A DNA stretch of 64,000 nt, taken from assembly GCF_047495875.1 (NCBI RefSeq), contig NC_092466.1, forward strand, positions 16,984,561 to 17,048,560, written 5' to 3'. This document shows, piece by piece, positions 52,284 through 63,849 of this stretch (the stretch's first letter is position 1; each line of letters opens with the position of its first letter). The translations under genes and the position numbers were made by a program. This stretch comes from Pithys albifrons albifrons. Lineage: Eukaryota > Chordata > Aves > Passeriformes > Thamnophilidae. Under the pieces are notes generated by a model. The model was not told the origin of the DNA. It saw only the letters and a program-made list of their open reading frames with translations, and did no database searches.

Positions 52284-53745
52284 GTTTATTCTTAGTTTAC
52301 TTTAAGAAAAAAGTCAAGCAGGACGGATAAAAAAAGTAAAACAAAGCAGAAGTCAGAAGAAAATAAGGCAGCCTCCCTCATGCTCACAGAGGAAAAATCA
52401 AGTGAACAAGGGTAAACAGAAAATACACGTAAACAGTAAGACATAAAGCAATATCATCTATCCAGTTCAGTAACAGACGAGGTGCAGGAACACTTGAACC
52501 AAAGGGAGCCAGAGTTGGGAAGGGACAGTCAGGGGAACCACTAAAACCAGTCCAAGTAAGGATGCCAGCACTGTATATATCTGACCAGCAAAATAAAAAC
52601 AGAAGAACTGCAATAACTGAAGCAGAAGACGCAACTATACATGACAAACACTGTTTCTAGTTTTTATGACTGAAATTCAAGGACTTCTTAAGAAATACAA
52701 TGCAGAAATAATACAGCATTACACGTTACTGAAGCAATACCCTGGAAATACGATCTCTGGTTCTTGAAAGATTATGATATGCCTGATCTAACAAGGATTT
52801 CAACATAACGTCTCATTTGGTGCTACAGGCAAAGTAACCATGCAAACAGGAAAAAAAAAATTAGTGCAATTGAGGTAAGAAAGAAAAAGGCAAAATGGAA
52901 AAGAACTGCTAGTGTTAAACAGAATCTGCTAAAGGAAAATAAATAATAGAGTTTCTTCAGGGAAAATCTTAACATCAATTTTATCACTAATGTTGGTTAA
53001 TAAATTAGAAACACAATAATAATATTTACAAGATATCATCAACACAGAGGAGCTCAGCTCATCACACAGAAACAACTAAAGAACTGCAGCAAAGCAGGCT
53101 GAGATTAAAATAGCACTAACTACAAGGTCATGACCTCAAAGACTCAATTTTCTCTGTAAACTGGGAAAAGGGAAACACAAGTGTTTATTAGTTAATTTGT
53201 AGACAATTATAAACTACAAAAATAAATGTTCAGTGTGAAAAGGTAAACAAAATTGCAGGTGTGAAAAACTAGCCATCTAGTAGAGTTCCTTTTTGCATCT
53301 ATGCTCACCTGCATCCATAAAAAACCCTATTTTCATTGTATTTGTTCTTTTTAATTAATTCCCCTCTCTATATATCCAGTGGAGCCAAGGACTGAGCTAT
53401 ATTTTGAAACATTCACCAGCTCAAGTTTATATTCAAACAAGGCTACTATGTAAGTGAAATAGCAAGACAACTTTCCAGTTTCTCCAGAAAGTGAAGCCTT
53501 TCAAAAAAAAGGGTAAAATTCACTACAATCCATTTTCAAGTAGTTTTAAATGGCACACACAATGTCATTACTTCTCCCTTGCCTAACAAGAAAAAACTGT
53601 TATATAAGTAGTCTACTATTTCTACTTTATGAAACCATGTCAGAAGAGTGTGTTCCTGTTTAAATGAGGGAGGTAGAACTGTCTGCAGAAACTTGCATCA
53701 AAACATCACTTATAAAATCTCCTGGTTTTTTTACTCAGAACTCAC

Positions 53746-53907
53746 GGGTACAGCCTGGCTTAGCAGCAGCCAAGGAAGCAGGAGCCACCAGCATGAGAAC
53801 CTTTACCACGAGACACTGAATCTGGTCCAAACTGCACAAGATTTTATTTGCAGAAATTCTCATCCACAGCAAGTGAACAGGTATATTGTCATCTTGGATT
53901 GCCACAT
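53746..53907 (-). other. Exon-like block B, unassigned (162 bp)
   Basis: The acceptor is GGCATTTTCAG|AT at 53,907 and the donor ACCC|GTGAGT at 53,746. It is open for 53 codons. The translation includes NKILCSLDQIQCLVVKVLML and APASLAAAKPG, consistent with packed helices. It starts with two bases, matching the single base left by block A, and leaves one base, matching the two-base start of block C. No family recognised. Confidence 0.25.
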
Positions 53908-55301
53908 CTGAAAATGCCACAGCTTGCCTTTCATTCTGTACTATAAAAGTCCTACTTTTTCTTGTTCCTGACTCCCTTGTTCCGCCTTACTCTTCCCACA
54001 CAGTAGCACAGTCAGCTGCTACTTTGGGCTTTGTCAGTTTTAAGAAAAGCCCTTTCAGTTACTGTGAGAGGTTTCACCGTTTTCAATTTTTTTTTCAATT
54101 GTCAGAGGAAGAACCAATATGACCCTGGAAAGAATATATGAGCAAGAGAATTATTCAGAGATGAAATAATTGGGTCAGACTGTTATGGACATCATGACAT
54201 AAAACTAAAAGGTATCTTTATAAGTAGTTTAAAGAAAATTTCAAACGTACAAAATGTGCTGTGAACATTTTACATGTGTGTGGTTATTACAATCTTAATG
54301 CTTACTAAGCACACCAATAGATGATATTATATTTGGTTATAAGCCATCTGTTAACATGCTGGACAATCAGTTAATACATTAATCACTTGTTAACCCTTTA
54401 CAAATGTACAGTCACTGTAAAGGTCATGCAGTAAATGGGAGTAACACCAGCTCCCTACATGCTGATTCATTAATGCTTTAACACATCTCCTTCATAACGC
54501 AAAACACTGCAGCAACTTCCAACAAGGAATTAGGAATTTTCATTTAATCCAAACCAATATTTAACTATTACAGTGTTTTAAAACAGAATGTTTGTTCTGT
54601 TTTATTTTAGCAATTCCATAGTGAGTCTTAATTGCAAAAGAAGAGCCTTTACCACTTTAAGAATAAAACTAAGAGAGCTTTGGTGGGTGATTTTCTTTGT
54701 TTTCAAGAGCCGTTCTCACATATAGAAGATATTTATTCAGAAACATAATACACTAGACATAACTTATTTATCTATCTATGTGACTGTAAATGACTACATA
54801 TGACAGTGGCCTGACATTTGCCATTAAAAGATCAGCTTTAACTTGCTTATAGTGTTGCCAAAAATAACTTTTTAGGACGAATCTTTTTAAGATGAGCACC
54901 TTGGAAATAATTCTTCCATGCAGGAAAGATGAATTTCACAGGAATATCCACTTACAATTATGACATAAAATAAAATGATATATAAAATGTCCATGTTAAA
55001 GACATAATGCTTTCCTCATTTTTGTCAGAAGTGTTTTTCTGTCAATCCGTGTGAAAATCCATCCTAAGTCACACATTGTGGATGCCCAGTGTAGGGATGG
55101 GGAAAGAAAATCAGTTCAGCACATTCAGACTAAATTATCACTTGGTTAGAATTTTTAGATTTTTAGAATACAGAACTTCTAGCTAATATTTCTGAAAATT
55201 CCATTCTCCCTGAGTTTAATTAAACCTACTTAAACCCCCTCATGCTATTAAGTTTGCACAGGAGTAATTCCCACAGAGTAAGCGAACATGATTCCTCTTA
55301 C

Positions 55302-55388
55302 GTCTACAGGGATTTATTGGGTCTTCCCCTGTAACTTGAAGCTTTGACATAGAAAGCAGAATAGGGGAGACCAACTCAGCTGAGAAGG
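55302..55388 (-). other. Exon-like block A, unassigned (87 bp)
   Basis: On the CPEB3-sense strand, a long pyrimidine tract ends TTTTTTTCTGAG|CC at 55,388, and the donor is AGAC|GTAAGAG at 55,302. The single open frame gives 28 codons (FSAELVSPILLSMSKLQVTG then EDPINPCR) flanked by two bases and one base. The translation reads like an amphipathic-helix segment. No homolog recognised. It is phase-compatible with block B. It may be an exon of a nested or decayed gene, or chance. Confidence 0.25.
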
Positions 55389-58300
55389 CTCAGAAAAAAA
55401 GGGGCCAAAAATCAGGAACAGGAAGAAGTAGAAGGGATGTTTGAAAGCAGTGGAGTTCAACAGTTCAAGGGTGGATAAAACAAAGAAGAGGGCCATGCTC
55501 ACAAATTTGTGCTTTGCCCAAAACTGAAACCCATTGACAGTTCATGCTCTGTACACAGAGCTTTCATTAACTTTGTTAAAACAAGAGCAATCTGTAGAGT
55601 TGATCAAAAGACTCTAACTTGGCTGATGAATCATGTGAAGGTCATCATCCTAACACCACACAGAATTTGTGGGTTTGCTTAAGTATTTCAGTTAGACTCT
55701 AGGAATTTAAAAGAAAACTGCCATTATTGCAGATTTTGCAAAGCTATTCGGGAAAAAGAATTAGGAAGTACAGGAGTTAAGACTTCCCCAGATGTACAGA
55801 GAATGACATAGACAAATGAAGGAAAAGTGGGTATCTATTAAAGAACTTAAGTATTTTGCTTTATCTTCCCTGATGAAAAGTTCTTAATTTCTGAGTAATT
55901 GGCATGTAACATAAACTAACACTTTTCACAAGTGACAATGTGTTGTCTTCACTTACGCTTAATTTGAGATTCACACAAACATCAAACTTGAGATTTCAGC
56001 GTATGCTGTTTTCAAAGAACTATATAATAAGACCTATATGCTAAATATTTCAGGAAAAAATACAACATTTCAGAATTCTCAGGTTGAACGTTGAGAAGAA
56101 AATGAATTCCCCAAACTCTGTGTCTCTTATTTACATCTGTAGAATGGAGCTCACATCACCCTTTCTCTTTAACATCGTTGTGACAAAGCAGATCAATAGA
56201 AAATGAAAATGTTGACCAAGTCCAAACATGCACGTGCAAAGTTTCTGTGACACTTCACAACTTGTATTTTTAAAATTCTAAAATTTACAAGCAATAACAG
56301 AAAGATTACAGAAATGAAGATATAATTCTATATACAAGAATTGTACATTCATCTAACTCCTGAGGCGCCTGCTTATTATCAGTATGTACAATATTCTAAC
56401 AATTGCTGAGCAATCCTTTTGCACTTCTCAGATTTCTACTAAATGAAACAAGGAAAAATTAAATAAAGAAGAAATAATGAAACAAAACATGGCAATGGCA
56501 CCTTAAATTTAGGTACAGAATGCATAAAATATCACAAAAGCCTAAAAACTGAAAAGTCTGACATACTTGTGAGAAAAATTAGAATGGAAAACTACTACAT
56601 GTGAAGTGTCACAGTCACCAAAAAACCAGATTTAGCTTAGTATGAGTAAGAGGCAAATTACCTCAATAATAGCAAAACCTACTCTGTCAATGTTGTTCTA
56701 AAGTAAAACACAACTCATGAAAACTCATTTCAATTGTATTTGGGAGAAAATGAACTAGGGAAAATGAAAAGAGAGACTTTTTTTTTTTAGGGCTTCTAAC
56801 TTCCACTGTGCTAAAGGTCTTGAACAGAAGATCCTTTTCCTTAAATAACATATCACATGTTACGATGATAAAAGCAAAATCAAGCAACACACTTATTTTG
56901 GAAAAAGCAGTGAAGTTTGTAAACAGTCTTTATTTCCTGTGAAAGTTTATGCCACAATTTGGAATAAATCTTGATTAAATTTCTAGGACAAGCATCTTTT
57001 ATTTATGAATAGTATTTTCAAACTTTTAACACTATCTCAAGTGACCAGAAGGAAAAAGGAACCAAATTAAAAGTAATAAAGACCAGAAAATCTTAGAGCA
57101 TCTCTCAAAGGTCATCACTGGATAGTTTTGGTATACATTTTCTATTCAGTCTAATTTAAAGGTTCTGGAAACTGGTCTGCCCAGCCCAAGCCAAACTCAG
57201 ATGTGTACAGTTTAAGATCACTTTATACCTTTAAACTAAACAGTGCTGTATTTTAGTTTCCCTCTAATAAACTTCGGCCAGGAATCACTCACGAGTGACC
57301 ATAATGAAAGGAGAGCTATTTTACCAACTGCTCAGAAATGGAAATGCTCATCATCCACTCAGCAAACTTGTTTCTTTCCTTGAAAGCCACCTGGAACTTG
57401 AAAACACAACTTTTTCAGGTCTCTCCTCCTCTTACATTCAGTTCACAAGAGCAGTCTAAGCAGAAAGACAAAAACTGGGAAAGAGGATCCAAGAAGGGAA
57501 GTAGCAAAATGAACTGCCACACCCTTCACCTTCCCTCCCAAAGAAAAGACAGATAAATACTTTATCAAATCTTTAGGACAAAATTATTGATTCATTGCTC
57601 TATGTTAATACCTTAAATGTTATTAAGGAAGTCCTATGTATATATGGAGTGGATCAGAATATCAGCTGCATATTTAACTCAGACTTTGACAGCCTAACTA
57701 TGATTCAATTGGTTACTTAAAACTAATCAATAAGCAATTAGCGCTCAAATCATCATGTGTTTTTTCTTCTGTACTGTTACCATGTTTCAGTTGATTTGAA
57801 AATGCAGACATTTAGAATGAAACCAAATTTAAAATCTAACAAAAAATTGTAAAATACTTCACAACTGCTAAGGCTAGAATGTCATATATTCCTTGTATCT
57901 GTTACATTGGAAGACTACTGAGACACCATGACCTGTGTATTCACATTTTAATATTCAGAGTTGGGCTACTTATTGCACTACTTAATAGTGCCAACAAAAG
58001 CATGTAAGAAAGGAGGTGGGGGAGGGGGAGAAAAGCAAACCTCGGCAATTTTCTTTTTTTTTTTTTATTTAATTTTTGTCCGTAAAGTTGCAGGCTGTCG
58101 GTATTTGTGTGCCATCATGTAAGAAAAAATAAGATTGGACTACAAGTTAAGAAAGAGATTTTAAGATATGGGTAACACTCCTAAGCGTGGTTACCACTAA
58201 AGCGTCAAGAAGCCTGAGCCCAGAATGTCAAATTAAACTAAAGAAATACAGTGTTTTAAAAATCTATCTTCAAATAGATTTACTAGATTGAAACAAAGGT

Positions 58301-60501
58301 TTTAAAACAATGATCACCAGAATGCATTAGTCAGTATAACTCCTCTCCTCATGAACACAAAACTCTGTTTGTTACACTTGTAAATGTCCCAGTATTTAAG
58401 CTCAATGTATTTATGCATATATACATTTATATTTATAAAGAAACTCACTGCATGTTAGTGCTGGCATTTAAGCAAGAAATATTCAAGTTACATATAATTT
58501 CTAAATTTGGCTTATAATTTTATCTGATCCAGACTAATTCCTATTGAAATCAATGAAAAAAATCCCATACAAAAACACCTCCTGAAAGACTTTTCTCAGT
58601 CTCCCTGCAAAAGACAGTATGTTAAAACTATCTTCATACACTAAACATCATCCTATTTATTTCTGCTAGAGAAATATTTATCAGTAAAGCTGCCAAGAAT
58701 TACTTGGTGCATGCCAGAATCTTCAGAGCACCAAATTGCTATACATTTTGTATTGTTTCTAAAGAAGGTTACTTGGAAAGCAGCAAAACAGCAGTTTCAG
58801 GAAATTTGTTACAGTGCTGTTATAAGTTAAACTCCACAAGGTACACATACTTAATTAGAATACTGGTCTTCAAATACTTAATTCCTTTTCTATGTTCTTC
58901 ACTGTAAAGAGAATTTTTTATCCTTGCTTCCAAGGGTCTATTTCAGGCACTATCAACCCTCTTGGTTAGGAGACTGCCCCAATATCTTCACATGGCCAAA
59001 AGCCAAAAGAAATACACTATTTGCCTGAGGGAAGTGCAGGAAAAGAGCTGTGGGAGCAGCTCAGAAGCACAAGATGACATTAGCTCTCTTCAAGCCCCAC
59101 CACTCTGCTGTAAAATGGCACTGAACTGTTGCCTGTGTCCCAGGGACAACCAGCTACCGTCAGCCTCAAATGCCAGAGCTGAGGATCACCTGGCACAATG
59201 GCACAGCACTGCTGCTCACCACAAAACAACCACAGGACCTTCACCTGAACCACTCAGAAGCCAAAGAATACTCAGAAGAAAAAAATGACCATGTTTCTGT
59301 ATTTCCTATCTAGCCTAGTTCCACATCTGTTTCCATGACCTCCTCTCCAACTCTTATCTGCTACATTACATTTCTCTCCAGACTGATCACTTCACTTCTT
59401 TCTTTCAACTATCAGCTTTGTATCTCCTTTTTTTTTGTACATTGCAATTAATTTTTCCCAGTAAGTATATGGAAGCAGTCTCTGTCAAAGCATTTCTAGT
59501 TATCTTTCAACACCAAGCACAAAGCAGACACCAGCAGAATTCCTACCAAATGGTATTTTAAATCTTCTGATGTGCTCTGCAGTACAACTCCTTGGGACAG
59601 ACGCCAGTTGGGTTTGACATACAAGATGCACTAAAGTATTACTCAAACTCAGGGATGAAAATATCTAGAAACACTTTCAAATTGAACATTTTTCCCTAGA
59701 ATAAAGTGTATCAACACGAGTATCAACTTGCTTCAAGAATTACAGCCTTAGAACACAAATCTTGGTTATAGAAGTTTTCTGCTTAAAATTTTTGATCACT
59801 GCAAAGACCTGAATTACAAAATAGCTCTCCTTGATGTTATTTCAAACAGTGAACATAATATTTTTCTTTTTACTTAAGAAGCCCATAATCCTTACGTAAA
59901 AGAACAGGTTAACACAAAGAACTTGCTAATGTGCGTAAGTGTGTTGCTGGAGAGTTTAGTGGAAGGTATTTCTGAAGTAGCTCAAAAATGTGCAGTTATG
60001 AAGGGTGGCAGATGTACATGGATAAACCTGCCAGAACTACTCGATAGTGCTGACAAGCAGAACTTACTATGTCAACATATTGCCCAATTTCAGGGCGGAG
60101 GGAAGAAGAAAAGAAAGGCAACCAGAACCTTGGCAACAAATATTAAAACTCTTCGTCTAATTTGAATTTCATTTTTATCAGTGTAACTAAACAATTGCCT
60201 CCTATCAAGGGCATGGTTTCAACACGTCTTTGGCAATTTGTAAAGTATAGGAGCAATTAACATTAACCCAGATCACAATTTTGTAAGCAAAAGTCAGCAG
60301 TACTAAGAAAAAGGAGCCAAATAGGAAAAAAAATTACAAGTTTTCTGAGTTTTTGAAATCAGACTGTTATACCAGCTGGTGCTGAGGGTAGTCTAAGTAT
60401 TTGCTTTCGGCCGAACATGAAAATACCAGGTTAAATTCACAGAGAAGAAAACAAGTTTCCAAATTTACACATTGACTAATACCTTAGTTTTCCAAAATCA
60501 A

Positions 60502-60525
60502 TTTTAAAATTTTAAAATTTTAAAA
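60502..60525. repeat. Three tandem copies of TTTTAAAA
   Basis: Three perfect copies of an 8-bp self-complementary unit. Each copy, and the whole array, is palindromic, so it could extrude as a small cruciform. Confidence 0.9.
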
Positions 60526-62360
60526 TCAAAGGAACTTTTCTTTAAAAGCAGTTATCTCCTTTTTTTTTCTCCTATTGATGATTAAATGTCTGTCAGTTTC
60601 ATTTGTGACAATTTACAGTCACAAGTATAAACTTGTGTATTCATTAAAGATGTATCTCAGCAACCAAACCAACAAAATAAGACCATTTATTGCTGTTTTC
60701 CCTCCTAATTAAAATATATAAAAATTTGTCATGTCTTACATGTAGACAATTAAGAATAATTGCAAATTGAGACACATTCCCCACTCCCAAAAAATGTCTG
60801 GGAGCTACATTCATTGGCTTTTGTGTGGCTGTGCTCTGTGCAACACAGTATTTGCACCAGGCATATTGTGCCTAAAGTGTCATCTTTCTGCACACTTCAG
60901 TCCTTCACAGACATTAACCAGCAGTCCACCAGAAGCCACTCCGCCTTCATTTAGGGCAGCCAATAAAAAATTTGCAACTCTCCCTTTAAACAGAATGAAG
61001 CAGCAAAATGAAATTTCAGGGCTGACTATAAAGTGCCCTCTTTGAATGGGACTGGAAAGTGCACGGGAATGCATATATTTTACTTCAACAGTTTCTTAAA
61101 ATAATGGGGGTGGGGTGTGTTTCTTTTATGTTCTTATGCACTGTGTGTTTCCAATACTAAGTGTCATTCTAAATTCTATTCTTACCAAACTGGTAAGTTA
61201 AAAATGTTTGAGAGTTCATACTTTGTTGAGAAAACAATTATCTAAAAAGCAAGAATATATGAATGACTTAAATGTATTTCAAAGCAGAAAATTTTGACTT
61301 GACTGACATGAAAAAAGCTAACTTAGAAAAAAATTGAGATTTACTTCATCTTGCACAGATAGAACTGCAAGTGCACGCTCTGCTTTTTTTCAACTTAAAA
61401 TGGGTTTCACACCATGACAGGTTTCATTCTGCATTAAAATTGCAAATCTTCTATGTGGCCCAGTTTCAGCTGCAATTGATCTGCTTTGTCGTCATAGATA
61501 AAAAAAACAGTGAAGGGCACTGCAGCTTTAAATATTTCAGAGCTATGTAGCTAGTAAATAGACTCCATTGCAATATGGCTCTGAAGGTCGTGTCCTATTG
61601 TCTCTTTTTTCTGCAAATATTTTGAACAGCATAAAATGGTTTATTTTATACAATACCTCCCTGCCATTTCTAAATCATGTCAATTGTATTAGGCATTTCC
61701 TTACTGGAAAGGACAGATACGCCACTCTTTCCATACACACCCACGCTGCTTCGTATTCAAAACGTCCACTGTGAATATACCAGCAGGGTGTACATATGAG
61801 ATGTACACAGCTTTTCATACGGACACCTTAATGCGAACAGACTCCCTGTTAAATCCCACCACAACATAAGGACAATTAGTTATTTCAATGATAAAATAAT
61901 TAACTGGATTTCTGGTCAAGAAGCATCTTTGGTAAAAATTAACAGCCCAGTTAGAAAACCGAAGACAGCGACTTTAACATTTCCAGTTTGTCACATATGG
62001 GAGAATATGAAAAAAAAATTTAACACAGCACTAAGAAAATCCAGTCTGCCAAATACATTTTTTCATGGAGGCTATTACCTTTCAGATGCTAAAAAAGAGC
62101 AAAAAACAACAAAACAAAAGCCCTGCCACATTTAACAATAAGTTACAAGAAAAATAAGACTATAAACCTTAAGCCAGAATTGGAAATCTTTGTGTATGCA
62201 GATCCCAGGTTCAACCCCATTTCTTTCACATAAGGTGACTATTTGATGCAAATTAGAGTTACGGAGATGCCTCTCAGAACAGTAACATGAAAAACACCTC
62301 TACAAAAGCCACAAATTCGTGACAGCTGTCACCATGCAGAAGGTGCACGAAGTCATTTAC

Positions 62361-63265
62361 CTGAAAAGGCAACAGATTGTTGCCATTGTCCGTCCTGAAC
62401 GCGTTGTCTTCCATCCAGGATTTGGGGGTTAAGGGTGCAGCCCGTGGGAACTTCGGAGGGGCAATGACATTGCTGGAGAATGGTTTTTTAAGGGGTGAGA
62501 TGGGATTGAGGGGCGAGGGCACGCCGACCCCCACTCCCACGCCGACCCCCACTCCCACTGCCCTTCGAGGGTCCCTGCCAGCCTGCAGCCCACCCCAAGG
62601 GTTGGAAGGTGTACTCCAAGCCGCGTTTTGATGGTTATTCCAGCTGGAGGAGGAGGAAGAAGAGGCAGAGGAGGAAGACGGTTTGCTGGTCATGATGGGC
62701 TGATGGCTGTAAGCAGCATTTCTCTGGGCGAAAGGTGCCTGATTAGGGCTCACAGGTGACCTCCGCTGCTGCTGCTGCTGCTGGGCTTGCTGCTGCTGCT
62801 GCTGATGTTGGTGGTGTTGAGTCTGAGCTAGGCCAATCTGGGGTGAGAAAGTGCCACCAAATACAGGGTTGACATGGTGTGGAAAATTCTGGAAAAGCAT
62901 TGTCCCATTGACTGGAGTAATCCCTTGAAAAAAACTATCATCCACCGTGTTTGTGGTCCCTGTAGACCAGGTGCTGCCAAAGGAGGGAGACAAGGAGGTG
63001 CCGGCTGCAGGTTCTTGTTGAGGCTGGTGAAAGCTCAAGCCAGGCAAAATGGGAGACTCCATCTGCATCTTCTCCTTGCTATTTTGGGAAGGAGCCGATG
63101 TGCCGATACTAGTTACTGAACTGCTGTCTTCTGGTTTGGGTGTCTCCGACGAGATGGGTGTAGAGGGGGCTTCTGCTGAGTTTGGATCTTGCTGCTGCTG
63201 CCGCTGCTGCTGGGGCTGGGCTTTGCTTTTGTCCATCAGTAAATCATCCTGCATGGTTTGCGCAG
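62361..63265 (-). CDS. CPEB3: CPEB3 first coding exon (start codon, Q-rich N-terminus)
   Basis: CPEB3 is an RNA-binding protein that represses or activates translation of target mRNAs by binding U-rich 3'UTR elements, notably at synapses. This exon has a strong acceptor (pyrimidine tract ending TTTCAG, exon from 63,265), 11 bases of 5'UTR, then ATG at 63,254-63,252 with A at -3. It encodes 298 residues to the donor CAG|GTAAAT at 62,361/62,360 and ends in phase 0. The protein begins MQDDLLMDKSK and contains a first Q cluster, the SFHQPQQEP segment, SFGSTWSTGTTN, FQNFPHHVNPVFGGTFSPQIG, a long Q/H tract (plus strand about 62,764-62,815), a serine run (about 62,645-62,690), GRDPRR, a (GV)6 run, then PLNPISPLKKPFSSNVIAPPK and LTPKSWMEDNAFRTDNG. 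These blocks match the CPEB3 N-terminus, not CPEB2 or CPEB4. The open frame continues on both sides of the exon, but both extensions cross consensus splice sites and are intronic. Confidence 0.97.
62521..62556 (-). repeat. CPEB3: Two perfect 18-bp tandem units encoding GV repeats
   Basis: The 18-bp unit at 62,521-62,538 is repeated without mismatch at 62,539-62,556. On the gene strand it encodes alternating Gly-Val, giving the (GV)6 run in CPEB3. Confidence 0.9.
62764..62815 (-). repeat. CPEB3: CAG-type repeat encoding the Q/H tract
   Basis: On the gene strand, CAG/CAA/CAT/CAC codons give QHHQHQQQQQQAQQQQQQRR. The plus strand shows CTG runs on both sides of one GGCTTG interruption. The CAG stretches are nearly pure, so this is a candidate length-variable coding microsatellite. 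Confidence 0.9.
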
Positions 63266-63606
63266 CTGAAACAGTAGGGGAAAAAACCACAAAGACAGAT
63301 TATTAACATTGTCATTCATACCACAAAAACCAGTCTGTTTTAATCATTTGCCAGCCAAAAATCTCGTCCTATTGCTAGTACTATGCTACAGCAAATTGCA
63401 AAGCAAACCCGTAATCTTCCCCCTCCCCCATGGAATATGTAACCTTTGATCGTGCTACATTGCCTTTAAAATATTTTTTAAGATGCTTCACCCTTTTTGA
63501 TGCCTTGTTTCCCTTCAGTCTAAATGAGAGATGTGCTTATAGGGCAGAGATATACAGCAATTTCGCCACGTCTCTTTTCTCTTACACCGGAACTCAGAGC
63601 TCTCAC
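63266..63606. other. Sequence between the ATG-exon acceptor and the candidate upstream donor
   Basis: If the donor at 63,606 is used this is intron 1. The 3' part on the gene strand carries a good pyrimidine tract. CCGGAA near 63,588 on the plus strand is an ETS-type core. I see no other feature. Confidence 0.4.
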
Positions 63607-63674
63607 CCTGCAATGAGAAACTGATTCTGGTTCCTGTTTTTCCAAGCACCCTCCTCCACCTCCTCCCCCTGGTT

Positions 63675-63688
63675 ATTTGCATACGTCA
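63675..63688. promoter_or_regulatory. Octamer site overlapping a CRE-like site
   Basis: ATTTGCAT (63,675-63,682; octamer, POU-domain factors) shares its last base with TACGTCA (63,682-63,688). On the gene strand this reads TGACGTATGCAAAT: a CREB/ATF half-site variant fused to a perfect octamer. An A/T-rich AATAAATA follows on the plus strand, so the block could serve a promoter in either direction. Confidence 0.4.
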
Positions 63689-63767
63689 ATAAATACTGCT
63701 GCGTCCTTCAGCAAGGTTAAAAAGACACCAGTCTTCGCTCTTCTCCACCCCCTTTTCTATTAGGGGA

Positions 63768-63777
63768 CCTTTAAAGG
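63768..63777. promoter_or_regulatory. CArG box (SRF-type site)
   Basis: CCTTTAAAGG is a perfect CC(A/T)6GG consensus and is palindromic. It lies ~510 bp upstream of the CPEB3 start codon and ~80 bp from the CRE/octamer cluster. SRF sites of this kind drive activity-regulated genes; function here is inferred. Confidence 0.4.
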
Positions 63778-63849
63778 AGCCGGGTACCGATTTTCCTCAA
63801 CTAACAAACAAGCTTCCAGTGATTCAGATTTATCAGAAAGAAAGCACAC

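Larger units (their letters stand above)
42381..62360 (-). other. CPEB3: CPEB3 intron between first and second coding exons (~20 kb)
   Basis: This is the intron that carries the HDV-like self-cleaving ribozyme in mammals. I do not see a complete ribozyme core on the gene strand. It contains the solo-LTR candidate at about 52 kb, a compound microsatellite at 45.4 kb, a TTTTAAAA triplet repeat at 60.5 kb, and the exon-like blocks listed separately. The rest is A+T-rich sequence in which I recognise nothing. Confidence 0.85.
63607..63849 (-). other. CPEB3: Candidate 5'UTR exon / upstream region of CPEB3
   Basis: The minus strand reads GCAGG|GTGAGAG at 63,607/63,606, a good splice donor facing the acceptor at 63,265. 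It would define a non-coding first exon followed by a ~340-bp intron. No start of transcription can be placed, so the upper limit given is arbitrary. In human CPEB3 the 5'UTR exon lies far upstream of the ATG exon, so this could be an alternative bird first exon or simply a chance donor in a promoter region. Confidence 0.3.

Noticed and set aside
52384..52647. Minus-strand open frame with a good acceptor (CTTCTGCTTCAG) next to the block chain
   Set aside because: The phase fits block B, but no reasonable donor is visible and the translation is a mixture of hydrophobic and Pro/Ser-rich text; left out of the chain.
62274..62360. Continuation of the first coding exon frame for 28 codons
   Set aside because: It starts at the consensus donor GTAAAT. 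The next exon begins in phase with the Q codon, so this is read-through into intron.
63255..63290. Twelve-residue N-terminal extension of the CPEB3 open frame
   Set aside because: The extension crosses a strong acceptor (polypyrimidine tract and TTTCAG at 63,266). MQDDLLMD at 63,254 is the known CPEB3 start.
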